DNA of 12,934 bases from an uncultured Dechloromonas sp. (GCA_946477505.1 CAMKYP010000066.1:1-12934), one strand, 5' to 3'. Counted from the stretch's first letter, positions 1-6,715 are shown. Translations and numbers: made by a program. The notes: generated from the letters alone by a model not told the origin.

Positions 1-914
1 TCGTCCGGCTTGGCAAAATGGTCCATGCCGATATAGACATAACCGGCCTCGGTCAGCTTCTTGATCGCCAAGGCCAAAATCTGCATCTTGGTATCGGCCG
101 ATGGCAGGTCGGTGTCGTTGATCCGGCGCTGCGGCTTGAACAGGCTCGGCATGTGCGCATAGTTGTAGATCGACAGGCGATCCGGGTCCATGGCCAGCAC
201 GCGTTCGAGGGTACGGTTGAAACCCATCACCGTCTGGTGCGGCAGACCGTAGATCAGGTCGATGGAAACCGACTTGAAGCCGTTGGCGCGCGCCGCGTTG
301 ATGACCAGAGCGGTTTCCTCCTCGCTCTGCACGCGATTGACAGCAACCTGCACCTTTTCGTCGAAATCCTGGACACCGACGCTCATGCGGTTGAAGCCAA
401 GTTCGCCGAGCAGCGCGACGGTCTCGTAATCGACCTTGCGTGGGTCAACCTCGATGGAATACTCACCACCGTCGAGCAGCTTGAAATGCTTGCGGGTCTC
501 GCCCATCAGCTGCCGCATTTCAGAATGTGACAGGAATGTGGGCGTGCCGCCGCCCCAATGCAGCTGGATCACCTCATGCTCGCCATCGCGCCCTTCCAGC
601 GCAGCCGCCTGCATATCCAGCTCTTTCGCCAGATATTTCAGATACTTGGCGCTGCGCCCGTGATCCTTGGTGATAATCTTGTTGCAGGCACAGTAATAGC
701 AGATAGTGTTACAGAAGGGGATGTGGAAGTATAATGAGAGCGGCCTGCTGATCCCGCCGATATTGCGCTTGCCCAGCCACAGATTGGCGGCCTCCGCATC
801 GAACGCTTCGACGAAACGATCAGCAGTCGGATAGGATGTGTAGCGAGGGCCGTTGACGTCAAAACGGCGAATGATCTGCGGATCGAAGACGAGATTTTCA
901 GTTGTAAAATTCAT
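1..914 (-). CDS. hemN: Oxygen-independent coproporphyrinogen III dehydrogenase HemN (partial, C-terminus beyond the window)
   Basis: This radical-SAM enzyme decarboxylates coproporphyrinogen III to protoporphyrinogen IX without O2, in cytoplasmic haem synthesis. Translating the minus strand from the ATG at 914 gives 304 uninterrupted codons running off the left edge; the family is usually about 450-460 residues, so roughly the last third is missing. Visible features are the N-terminal RYTSYPTAD motif (24-32), the [4Fe-4S]/SAM cluster motif CNTICYYC (C68, C72, C75, preceded by YFHIPF) with an extra cysteine at 77 in CAC as in HemN, and WGGGTPTF soon after. NRMSVGVQDF and SIDLIYGLP follow as in true HemN rather than HemW. 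The ribosome binding site is weak. The gene is divergent from fnr and shares with it a 79-85 bp gap holding an FNR box, so anaerobic induction by Fnr is inferred. Confidence 0.95.
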   Translation of the reverse strand, partial: MNFTTENLVFDPQIIRRFDVNGPRYTSYPTADRFVEAFDAEAANLWLGKRNIGGISRPLSLYFHIPFCNTICYYCACNKIITKDHGRSAKYLKYLAKELDMQAAALEGRDGEHEVIQLHWGGGTPTFLSHSEMRQLMGETRKHFKLLDGGEYSIEVDPRKVDYETVALLGELGFNRMSVGVQDFDEKVQVAVNRVQSEEETALVINAARANGFKSVSIDLIYGLPHQTVMGFNRTLERVLAMDPDRLSIYNYAHMPSLFKPQRRINDTDLPSADTKMQILALAIKKLTEAGYVYIGMDHFAKPD

Positions 915-940
915 TATACAAGCCACGAAATGTTGCTCGG

Positions 941-946
941 ATTATG
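941..946 (-). promoter_or_regulatory. Predicted -10 element of the hemN promoter
   Basis: On the minus strand these bases read CATAAT, one mismatch from TATAAT. Transcription would start near 934, leaving a leader of about 20 nt before the hemN ATG at 914. There is no -35 hexamer; the FNR box centred at -41.5 takes its place, as in class II FNR-dependent promoters. Confidence 0.6.
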
Positions 947-968
947 TTCGGCAGGCATCATTCTGTGG

Positions 969-982
969 TTGACATGGATCAA
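969..982. promoter_or_regulatory. FNR box between hemN and fnr
   Basis: TTGACATGGATCAA matches the FNR/ANR consensus TTGAT-N4-ATCAA at nine of ten defined positions. Its centre (975.5) is exactly 41.5 bp upstream of the start site predicted for hemN from the -10 element at 941-946, the class II activating geometry. For fnr it lies just upstream of the start codon, a position suited to autorepression. The sequence match is seen directly; the regulatory outcome is inferred. Confidence 0.85.
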
Positions 983-999
983 GCCAACGCAGGTTGCCA

Positions 1000-1743
1000 A
1001 TGCCCCCAACACACCCGCTGAATCAGGAGGTTTCGCTGTCCGTCATCAAGACCGCGTGCTCGAACTGCAACCTACGCGAATTATGCCTTCCGCTTGGGCT
1101 CAGCCTTGAGGAACTGGAGCGACTTGATGACCTCGTTTCGACCCGCCGCCGCGTCAAACGAGGCGACCACCTCTACCGTGCCGGCGAGGGTTTCGATTCC
1201 ATTTACGCCATCCGCAGCGGTTTCTTCAAGACCGACGTGCTGCTTGAGGACGGCCGCGACCAGGTGACCGGCTTCCAGATGGCCGGCGAGTTGCTCGGCC
1301 TCGACGGCATCAGTACCGAGCATCACACCTGCAACGCCATTGCGCTCGAAGACAGCGAAGTCTGCGCCATTCCCTTCTCGCGCCTGGAGGTCCTGTCGCG
1401 GGAAATCCACACGCTGCAGCATCACTTCCACAAGGTCATGAGCCGCGAAATCGTCCGCGACCATGGCGTGATGATGCTCCTCGGCACCATGCGCGCCGAG
1501 GAACGCCTGGCCGCCTTCCTGCTCAATCTATCCCAGCGTTTCACTTCCCGCGGCTTTTCGCATGCCGAGTTCTACCTGCGCATGACACGCGAGGAAATCG
1601 GCTCCTATCTCGGCCTGAAACTGGAAACGGTTTCCCGAGCCTTCTCCAAATTCCAGGAAGAAGGCCATATCGCGGTCCAGCAGAAGCACATCCGGATACT
1701 GAATGTCAGCGGCCTCAAGGCCTTGATGAATCACCAGCGCTGA
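1000..1743 (+). CDS. fnr: Fnr-type oxygen-sensing transcriptional regulator
   Basis: This is a CRP/FNR-family regulator with an oxygen-labile [4Fe-4S] cluster that switches anaerobic genes. From the ATG at 1000 it has 247 residues (E. coli FNR has 250). Cluster ligands C20, C23 and C29 fall at the same numbers as in E. coli, and the fourth is the cysteine of SEVCAIPF in the cyclic-nucleotide-binding-like barrel. AEERLAAFLLNLS leads into the winged-helix DNA-binding domain, where ETVSR carries the Glu, Ser and Arg that read TTGAT half sites. Start choice is uncertain. The ATG at 1000 has only a weak AGG upstream, a TTG at 994 is also in frame, and a perfect AGGAGG at 1025-1030 sits 5 nt before an in-frame CTG at 1036 (which would start LSVIKTACSNC). 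The matching cysteine numbering favours 1000. The gene ends 13 bp from the convergent DUF302 gene. Confidence 0.93.
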   Translation: MPPTHPLNQEVSLSVIKTACSNCNLRELCLPLGLSLEELERLDDLVSTRRRVKRGDHLYRAGEGFDSIYAIRSGFFKTDVLLEDGRDQVTGFQMAGELLGLDGISTEHHTCNAIALEDSEVCAIPFSRLEVLSREIHTLQHHFHKVMSREIVRDHGVMMLLGTMRAEERLAAFLLNLSQRFTSRGFSHAEFYLRMTREEIGSYLGLKLETVSRAFSKFQEEGHIAVQQKHIRILNVSGLKALMNHQR

Positions 1744-1756
1744 CGGGCAACCCGAG

Positions 1757-2269
1757 TCACCAGCGGAGTCTGGCCAGCCGCGCCGCGCGACTCACCAGAC
1801 GCGCAAGGAGATCGCCTGCCTGCGTCCTGGCCGGCGTCCCGCCTCCCGGTGTGCGATAGGCCACGACGACGCGTGACGGATTCGCCGCCGGCACGTAGAT
1901 CGCGATGGAGAGCGGACAGAAGGCGATCTGAGCGGCATCTTCACGCACCATTTTGTGCGCCAGCGCGGCACTGCAGAACTGGATCAGCTCGGCATGGCGA
2001 TATGGCCCCGCGTCGCCCCCCTCCGCCTGCTTGCCAGTGCGCTCCAGCATTTCCCCGAAGGGAAGGACGGCGCCAACCACCATGCCCTCCGCCTCTATCG
2101 CCTCGACGAGCGCGTCGTGCGCGGACTGGAAGTCGCTGCCATCGATCTCGGTCGATGCAATTCCTTCCGCCGCCCGCGGTGAGCCGGGAAACGCCACCAG
2201 CATGAAGGCAAACACCATGAGAAAAAAGGGCACCCCAAGGGGTGCCCTGAACAGATGCGAGGAAAACAT
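1757..2269 (-). CDS. Secreted DUF302-family protein
   Basis: From the ATG at 2269 this encodes 170 residues. The N-terminus looks like a Sec signal peptide: a short n-region ending in Arg8, a long hydrophobic core (about 9-27) and a likely cleavage near SPRAA-EG. The mature part shows the DUF302 pattern: an N-terminal amphipathic helix (SAHDALVEAIEAEG), a central AELIQFCSAALAHKM stretch, then AFCPLSIAIY and VVVAYRTPG. Two cysteines (QFC and AFC) are the only obvious candidate ligands or disulphide partners in the mature chain. DUF302 proteins have no well-established function, so none is assigned; periplasmic location is inferred. Alternative starts are TTG at 2278 and ATG at 2218. The latter avoids the porin terminator (2222-2248) but yields a signal peptide with no basic n-region. 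Neither ATG has a clear Shine-Dalgarno. The gene follows the porin on the same strand by 35 nt. Confidence 0.75.
   Translation of the reverse strand: MFSSHLFRAPLGVPFFLMVFAFMLVAFPGSPRAAEGIASTEIDGSDFQSAHDALVEAIEAEGMVVGAVLPFGEMLERTGKQAEGGDAGPYRHAELIQFCSAALAHKMVREDAAQIAFCPLSIAIYVPAANPSRVVVAYRTPGGGTPARTQAGDLLARLVSRAARLARLRW
2222..2248 (-). terminator. Intrinsic terminator of the porin gene, lying inside the start of the DUF302 gene
   Basis: A perfect 10-bp inverted repeat (AGGGCACCCC at 2227-2236 and GGGGTGCCCT at 2239-2248) with a tiny loop is followed on the minus strand by six T residues (2227-2222). This is a textbook Rho-independent terminator 57 nt past the porin stop codon. It falls within roughly codons 8-16 of the DUF302 reading frame if that starts at 2269. 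On the plus strand no T-run follows, so it does not look bidirectional. Confidence 0.85.
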
Positions 2270-2304
2270 CTGACGCAAGAAGATTGGACTTTCGGGAACG
2301 ACAA

Positions 2305-3552
2305 TCAGAAGAAGATCAGGCCACCGACCGAGAAGGTACGGTTCTTATTGTCGAAGTTGGTGTCGAGGACGTTGGTGATGCGCTCGTCGTTGTATTCGCC
2401 CACCAGGGTGATGTACTTGTTAAGCGAGTGATAGACACCAACGGTCACGGCGCGGTTCTTGATCTGGTTGTCCGGCGTGGCACGCAGCACGCTGTTGATG
2501 GTGCGGCGGCTGGTCAGCGTGTAGCCGTCCTTGTCCGTGTTCTGGCCGTAGTTGATGCCGAACTTGGTGTCGCCGAACTTGTAGGTACCCTGCAGGAAAT
2601 AACCGGTCGAATCGGTCTTGTTGCCATTGCCGTCGCTGCCGCCGAAGAACTGGGCACCGACGGTGGACAAGCCGAGACCGGTTCCCTTGAAGGCGTAGGC
2701 AACCGCTTCGAAATTGCCGATGCCTGCCTTGGCGCCGATCTCATAGCCGGTGCCGGTAAACGACTTGGTGGTACACGGATTCACCGAGCAACTGGTCGAT
2801 TGCGTCACCAGGCCGCCCCATACCTTGCCCGGCACGGCGCCCTTCCAGTCGTAGTCGATCTTGGCCTGGAAGCCCGGGGTCTTGGTTTCGTCGCCGGCGA
2901 ACTTGCTCGGCTGGAAGATACCGGCCGACGCCTGCAGGCCGCCCATGTTCGGGGTCGAATAGGTAATCTGCGGCTGGAAACCGGTGTACATGTAGCCATG
3001 ACCGATCATGCCGAAGGTGGTGTTGTAGGGAATGCCGGCATTGCTGGTGCCGCCCACGCCGAGCAGCGTCATGTCGGAAAGGATGATGTTCTGGCCGAAC
3101 AGGCCGATGTCGCGGCCGAATTTCAGGGTACCCCAGCTGCTGTTGCCGAACTGGAAATAGACGTTACGGGTGTCGATCTGGCTGTAGGGGTTGGTCGTAC
3201 CGGCGCCGTCGGCATTGTTGCCGATCGGCAAGCCAACGGTTTGCGAGTTGTTGTTGATGCCCGGCGCGAAGCTGATGTGCGCCTTGATGTCCTGGCCCTT
3301 GGCCTGGGTGGTGGCGACGAAGTTGATCCAGCCTGGCAACAGGCCATTGGTCAGTTCGCTGTTGGTTGTCGAGGTCGATTGACCGGTGATGCGGTCGGTG
3401 GTCTTGGCATCGCGAACGACGTAGAAGCCGTTGATGGTGCCGTTGATGTCGATGGTGACATCGTTCTGGGTGAAGCTGACAGCCTGGCTGCCGGTGCTGC
3501 CGCAGGCCAGCAGTGCGAGAACCAAAGGACGAACGGACGGGATTTTCTTCAT
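2305..3552 (-). CDS. Outer-membrane porin (Porin_4 / Gram-negative trimeric porin type)
   Basis: This encodes a predicted 415-residue beta-barrel general porin for passive diffusion of small hydrophilic solutes. The signal peptide (1-24, MKKIPSVRP then a hydrophobic core, SQA-VS cleavage) contains LLACG, a poor match to a lipobox; ordinary Sec cleavage seems more likely. The mature chain opens with a beta-strand typical of the family (VTIDINGTINGFYVV). It carries YFQFGNSSWGTLKFGRDIG, then FGQNIILSDMTLLGVG (the region leading to constriction loop 3), and alternating strands with aromatic girdles. It ends in Phe (VGGLIFF), the signal recognised by the Bam complex. STSCSVNPC could form a loop disulphide. 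The start at 3552 is preceded by GGAGA at good spacing; the upstream in-frame extension to 3768 lacks such support. Substrate preference cannot be read from sequence. A terminator follows at 2222-2248. Confidence 0.9.
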   Translation of the reverse strand: MKKIPSVRPLVLALLACGSTGSQAVSFTQNDVTIDINGTINGFYVVRDAKTTDRITGQSTSTTNSELTNGLLPGWINFVATTQAKGQDIKAHISFAPGINNNSQTVGLPIGNNADGAGTTNPYSQIDTRNVYFQFGNSSWGTLKFGRDIGLFGQNIILSDMTLLGVGGTSNAGIPYNTTFGMIGHGYMYTGFQPQITYSTPNMGGLQASAGIFQPSKFAGDETKTPGFQAKIDYDWKGAVPGKVWGGLVTQSTSCSVNPCTTKSFTGTGYEIGAKAGIGNFEAVAYAFKGTGLGLSTVGAQFFGGSDGNGNKTDSTGYFLQGTYKFGDTKFGINYGQNTDKDGYTLTSRRTINSVLRATPDNQIKNRAVTVGVYHSLNKYITLVGEYNDERITNVLDTNFDNKNRTFSVGGLIFF

Positions 3553-3619
3553 GAAAAGTCTCCAGATGTTTTCGTTGATGTGTGCCGCCCGAAGACGCGC
3601 TCCGGGCTGTTTCCCCCGC

Positions 3620-3639
3620 TGCCATCCGATCCGATGGCA
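3620..3639. repeat. Short inverted repeat in the porin leader
   Basis: TGCCATC (3620-3626) and GATGGCA (3633-3639) form perfect 7-bp arms around a 6-base loop. If transcription starts near 3644 this would fold in the first 25 nt of the porin mRNA, where a 5' stem-loop could stabilise the message; alternatively it is a protein-binding dyad. No T-run accompanies it. Confidence 0.4.
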
Positions 3640-3654
3640 TGGAGCCCATCTGTT

Positions 3655-3670
3655 TGCGAAGCCTGTGCCA
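3655..3670 (-). promoter_or_regulatory. Candidate sigma-54 promoter for the porin gene
   Basis: On the minus strand the sequence TGGCACAGGCTTCGCA fits the -24/-12 consensus TGGCACG-N4-TTGCA. The invariant GG and GC pairs are correctly spaced, with mismatches at the seventh base (A for G) and the thirteenth (C for T). A start near 3644 would give a leader of about 92 nt. No enhancer-binding-protein site was identified. The TGGCAC overlaps a short palindrome (GTGCCTGGCAC), so coincidence remains possible. Confidence 0.4.
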
Positions 3671-3820
3671 GGCACCCCGAAAATCACCCAAAAATATCCA
3701 AAACCCTCACCGGGCCTTGGATCTTCGCCACCATGGACAGCCAGCAAAGAGAAGGCGAACTGTTTCACCGACGCTCATTTTCTGGACACCTGCTCCGCCG
3801 CTGACTCAAAACGGAACAAC

Positions 3821-3856
3821 AAAAAAAGCAAAAAAAAGCCCGGCACTCGGCCGGGC
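3821..3856 (-). terminator. Intrinsic terminator of the TonB-dependent receptor gene
   Basis: Read on the minus strand, a 7-bp GC-only stem (3850-3856 with 3838-3844, 5-base loop) is followed at once by seven T residues (3837-3831) and, after TGC, by seven more (3827-3821). It begins 19 nt past the receptor stop codon. The stem plus double T-run make it a strong Rho-independent terminator that isolates the receptor gene from the porin gene downstream. Confidence 0.9.
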
Positions 3857-3875
3857 GAACCAGGAAAGGAAACAA

Positions 3876-6035
3876 TCAGAATGCGTAACGGGCGCTCACG
3901 CCGGCCAGCCAGTTGCGCCCCGGTGCCGACTCGTAGAAGCGGTTGTTGCTGTCGCCGACGATGACCGAGCCGACATACTGGCGATCGAAAGCGTTGTCGA
4001 GGCGGACGAAGCTGCGCAGGCTCAGCTGACCGACCTGGCGATCGATGCCGATGCGCAGGTTGGCAATGGCATAGCCGGGCGCCGCCTGGCGCAGGTTGCT
4101 GTCTTCGACGTACACCTTGTCGCGGACAATGCCTTCGATGGCGGCGTGGAAACCGCTCGGCTTGTGCCGCCACACCAATTCACCGAACAGGTTGTGGGCA
4201 GCGATGCCGGGCAGCCTACTGCCGGCCGAGACGATGCCGGTAGAAGTCGAGAAGTTCTCGGCATAGTGCGCATTGAGGAAGGTGTAGGCCAGGCGGCTGC
4301 TCACCTGTTCGCCCCAACGGCTGTCAAGTGCCACCTCCACGCCCTGCCGCTCCGTCTTGCCGGCATTTCGGTAGGCCGTCCGGCCGCCGGTGCTGGAGAG
4401 CACGACCAGTTCATCCTGCGTCTTGATATCGAACAGGGCCACGTCAAGGCGGCTGTTGGCACCGAGCATGGCCTTGGCACCGACTTCGAAGTGCGTGCTG
4501 GTCGCCGGCTTGAGCGAGAAATTGAAGGAGCCGCCACCACTGGAATAGAACATTTCGTTAAAGGTCGGCGCCTCGAAGCCACGCGCCGCGCTGGCATAGA
4601 CGTTGAGCGTATCGGTGACCCGATACATGGCCGCGACGGTCGGCGTCGTTTTGTCGTAGCTGACACGCCCGCTGTCGTCGCCATTGACGCCGCTGCGATA
4701 ACGGTCATCGACCCGGAAGGCGATCCGGCTGTGGCGCAAGCCACCACTGAACACCCAGCGCTCTCCTTGCCACTCGGCCTGGGCGTACTGATCAAAGGTG
4801 GCGACGCGATCCTCCTCATTGCGGCGCAGGCGGCCACTCACGCCGCAGACATTGGCAATACAGTTGGCGGGTGTGCCGCTACCGACAAAATTCTCGTAAC
4901 CCTGCCGGTCGTCGGTCGCCTGTTCGTAGTCAAACCCAAGCGTCGTCGTCAGGCGACCGCCGGCCAAGCCGAAACGCCCGGTCCACCGCCCGGACAAACC
5001 GGCGAATTCGCGGTCGAAATCGATCACCCCGCCGGACTGCCGGACGGACGACGTCTGGGTACCTACCGGAATGGACTGGTACTGCGTCGTCGAACGCTGG
5101 CCGGCGTAGGTGGATACCTGGATACTGTGGTCGCCGAAGCGATGCTCGTAAGTCAAACCGCCTTGTGCATGATCGATGCTCTTGCGGGTGTCGTAGGCCA
5201 GTGCCGGATAGTTGTTACGCGCCGCATCCCAGGCCAGACCGCGCGGGTTGGCCTTGAATTCCGACCACTGCAGCCCCTGCGGGTCCTGGGCATCCTGCCG
5301 AAAAGTGTTGACGATGAAGGTCAGCTTGCCGTCCTGGCTCGGCCGGTAGGTCAGTTTGACCAGCGTCTGGTCGCGTTCGGCGGCACTGTGGTCGCGATAG
5401 CCGTCGGTGACAAAGCGCGAGGCGTCGATCACATAACCCAGACCGCCGACCTCGCCCTGGGCGCTCAGATTGGTCTTCCAGGTGCCATAACTGCCCGCCG
5501 CAAAGCTACCCTCGACGCTCGGCGCGCCCTTGCCATCCGGCGTGAACATCTGGATGACGCCACCGGCATGATTGCCGTAGATCGCCGACATCGGGCCGCG
5601 CATGACCTCGATACGCTCGGCGCGATCGAGGTTGAAGGTGGCGGCCTGCCCCTGACCATCCGGCATCGATGCGGGGATGCCGTCGGAAACCAGGCGGATG
5701 CCGCGCACGCCAAAGGCTGAACGGGCGCCGAAGCCGCGCGATGAAATCTGCAGATCCTGCGCATAGTTCTGGCGGTTCTGCACGGTGATCCCGGGCACCG
5801 CGGCCAGCGCTTCCGAGGCGTTGACGCGAGCCTGGTCGGCGCCGATGCGCGCCGCATCAACCACATCGATCGCGGCCGGGAGGTCGAAGGTATTGTGTTC
5901 GACACGGCTGCCGGTAACGACGACGGTATCGAGGTTAACCACGGCATCCGCCACAGCCAGCCCGGGAAAACAAGCGGCCAGCAAGGCGACCATCCGGCTG
6001 GGCCGGGCAATCCGTACGGGAAGAGGGGTATTCAT
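3876..6035 (-). CDS. pqqU: TonB-dependent outer-membrane receptor, YncD/PqqU-like (probable PQQ uptake)
   Basis: This encodes 719 residues with a signal peptide (1-29, AVA-DA cleavage), a TonB box (DTVVVTG, 36-42), a plug domain and a 22-strand-type barrel ending in ARYAF. Compared from memory with E. coli YncD, now known as the pyrroloquinoline quinone receptor PqqU, long signature blocks are shared. These are VQNRQNYAQDLQ and RGFG (85-103), RGIRL, DGIPA-MPDGQGQ (118-130), ANP and YDTRK-I, TTQYQSIP, RGFE-PT-NE, SGGRT-Y-NAGKT, and YVGSVIV-SN-R-YE with PGRN near the C-terminus. These go well beyond generic receptor similarity, so PQQ import is the best guess, with another small cofactor or chelate as the alternative. 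C392 and C397 lie in a loop absent from E. coli and may form a disulphide. AGGAG lies 5 nt before the ATG. No TonB, PQQ-dependent dehydrogenase or PQQ synthesis gene is in the window. Confidence 0.82.
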   Translation of the reverse strand: MNTPLPVRIARPSRMVALLAACFPGLAVADAVVNLDTVVVTGSRVEHNTFDLPAAIDVVDAARIGADQARVNASEALAAVPGITVQNRQNYAQDLQISSRGFGARSAFGVRGIRLVSDGIPASMPDGQGQAATFNLDRAERIEVMRGPMSAIYGNHAGGVIQMFTPDGKGAPSVEGSFAAGSYGTWKTNLSAQGEVGGLGYVIDASRFVTDGYRDHSAAERDQTLVKLTYRPSQDGKLTFIVNTFRQDAQDPQGLQWSEFKANPRGLAWDAARNNYPALAYDTRKSIDHAQGGLTYEHRFGDHSIQVSTYAGQRSTTQYQSIPVGTQTSSVRQSGGVIDFDREFAGLSGRWTGRFGLAGGRLTTTLGFDYEQATDDRQGYENFVGSGTPANCIANVCGVSGRLRRNEEDRVATFDQYAQAEWQGERWVFSGGLRHSRIAFRVDDRYRSGVNGDDSGRVSYDKTTPTVAAMYRVTDTLNVYASAARGFEAPTFNEMFYSSGGGSFNFSLKPATSTHFEVGAKAMLGANSRLDVALFDIKTQDELVVLSSTGGRTAYRNAGKTERQGVEVALDSRWGEQVSSRLAYTFLNAHYAENFSTSTGIVSAGSRLPGIAAHNLFGELVWRHKPSGFHAAIEGIVRDKVYVEDSNLRQAAPGYAIANLRIGIDRQVGQLSLRSFVRLDNAFDRQYVGSVIVGDSNNRFYESAPGRNWLAGVSARYAF

Positions 6036-6286
6036 ATTGTCTCCTGTTTTTATTGGCGAGCTCGCGGCTGCCCCAGGAGCAATTATTCGGATTGGAGAAG
6101 GCGTTCGCCTCCAAATGATCGCCCGAGTTGCCTACAGAAAATCATGAGACGGTGAGCAGAGAATCGGTACCAAGCGGCGAATCGGCAACGACATGGAAAG
6201 GAATCTATCCTCCACACCGTGACCACACCGCCCCGCCAGGCAGCACCACGTTTCCTGCGTTTTTCTTCGGTAGCGCTCGCGCCCAC
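6036..6286. other. Gap upstream of pqqU and downstream of modG
   Basis: This 251-bp stretch must hold the pqqU promoter and the 3' end of the modG transcript. Only the pqqU ribosome binding site and a small dyad are visible: TTGGA (6092-6096) with TCCAA (6110-6114) enclosing GGCG/CGCC, with a 3-base bulge, 57-79 nt upstream of the pqqU ATG. No Fur box and no terminator with a T-run were found. Open frames here look non-coding. Confidence 0.5.
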
Positions 6287-6715
6287 TCAAGCCGGCACGC
6301 CGAGAATCACATGGCTGGCCTTGATCAGTGCCGTGGCCTCGTCCCCTTCCTTGAGGCCGAGTTCCATGACCGCCTCGTTGGTGACCACGGCATACACGGT
6401 GATACCGCCCGGCAGTTGGATGCCAACTTCCGTATTGACCGCCCCCTTCTGCACACTGGACACCTTGCCGGAAAGCTGGTTACGGGCCGAAAAGCGGACA
6501 TTCTGCGCGCCAGTCAGCAGCATGACCCACGGCGCCTTGACGTAGGCGACGGCCTCCTTTCCGACGGCCAAGCCCAGCGACTTGACGCTGCCTTCCGTAA
6601 CAATCGCGACAATCCTGTCGCCGCCCGGCAAGCCGATTTCGACTTCGGCATTGACCGCACCATCGGTCAATGCCGTGATCTTGCCGCTGAATGCGTTGCG
6701 CGCGCTGACGTTCAT
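6287..6715 (-). CDS. modG: ModG-type molybdate-binding protein with two Mop domains
   Basis: This encodes 142 residues, the length of Azotobacter ModG, a cytoplasmic molybdate/tungstate storage or buffering protein. It is a tandem of two Mop (TOBE) domains, about 2-68 and 74-140. Each opens with the SARN oxyanion-binding signature (SARNAFSGKI at 4-13, SARNQLSGKV at 76-85), followed by VNAEVEIGLPGG or VNTEVGIQLPGG and closing with KAPWVMLL or KASHVIL. ModG-type proteins trimerise and bind several molybdates at subunit interfaces; that is family knowledge, not visible here. GGGAG lies upstream of the ATG at good spacing. The gene is divergent from modE, with a Mo-box 40-65 bp upstream of its start, so ModE repression under molybdate sufficiency is expected. 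No clear terminator follows. Confidence 0.93.
   Translation of the reverse strand: MNVSARNAFSGKITALTDGAVNAEVEIGLPGGDRIVAIVTEGSVKSLGLAVGKEAVAYVKAPWVMLLTGAQNVRFSARNQLSGKVSSVQKGAVNTEVGIQLPGGITVYAVVTNEAVMELGLKEGDEATALIKASHVILGVPA

Larger units (their letters stand above)
3553..3875. other. 323-bp gene-free gap: porin promoter region and receptor terminator
   Basis: No convincing gene is seen here. The porin-proximal half holds the porin ribosome binding site, a 7-bp-arm dyad (3620-3639) and a sigma-54-like promoter (3655-3670). The distal end holds the terminator of the TonB-dependent receptor (3821-3856). The rest (about 3671-3820) is locally A-rich on the plus strand with no recognisable element. 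The porin frame stays open upstream to 3768, but that stretch has neither protein-like composition nor a better start. Confidence 0.7.

Noticed and set aside
3502..3552. Porin as a lipoprotein because of LLACG in the signal peptide
   Set aside because: The residue before the Ala-Cys pair is Leu rather than Ala, Ser, Thr, Val or Ile, a clear SQA-V Sec cleavage site follows, and trimeric porins of this type are not lipoproteins.
2284..5720. Long plus-strand open frames (506 codons at 2284-3804, 712 codons at 3582-5720)
   Set aside because: They lie antisense to the porin and the TonB-dependent receptor, whose products show clear family motifs. The antisense translations have no recognisable motifs and are of the type GC-rich coding strands commonly leave open.
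3876..6035. Siderophore or molybdophore receptor because of the neighbouring mod genes
   Set aside because: The conserved blocks match YncD/PqqU rather than siderophore receptors, and no Mo-box or Fur-like box was seen in front of the gene.
6083..6286. A 67-codon minus-strand frame between modG and pqqU as a small gene
   Set aside because: Composition (many Arg, Trp and Cys) is not protein-like, there is no ribosome binding site, and no known small protein is recognised.
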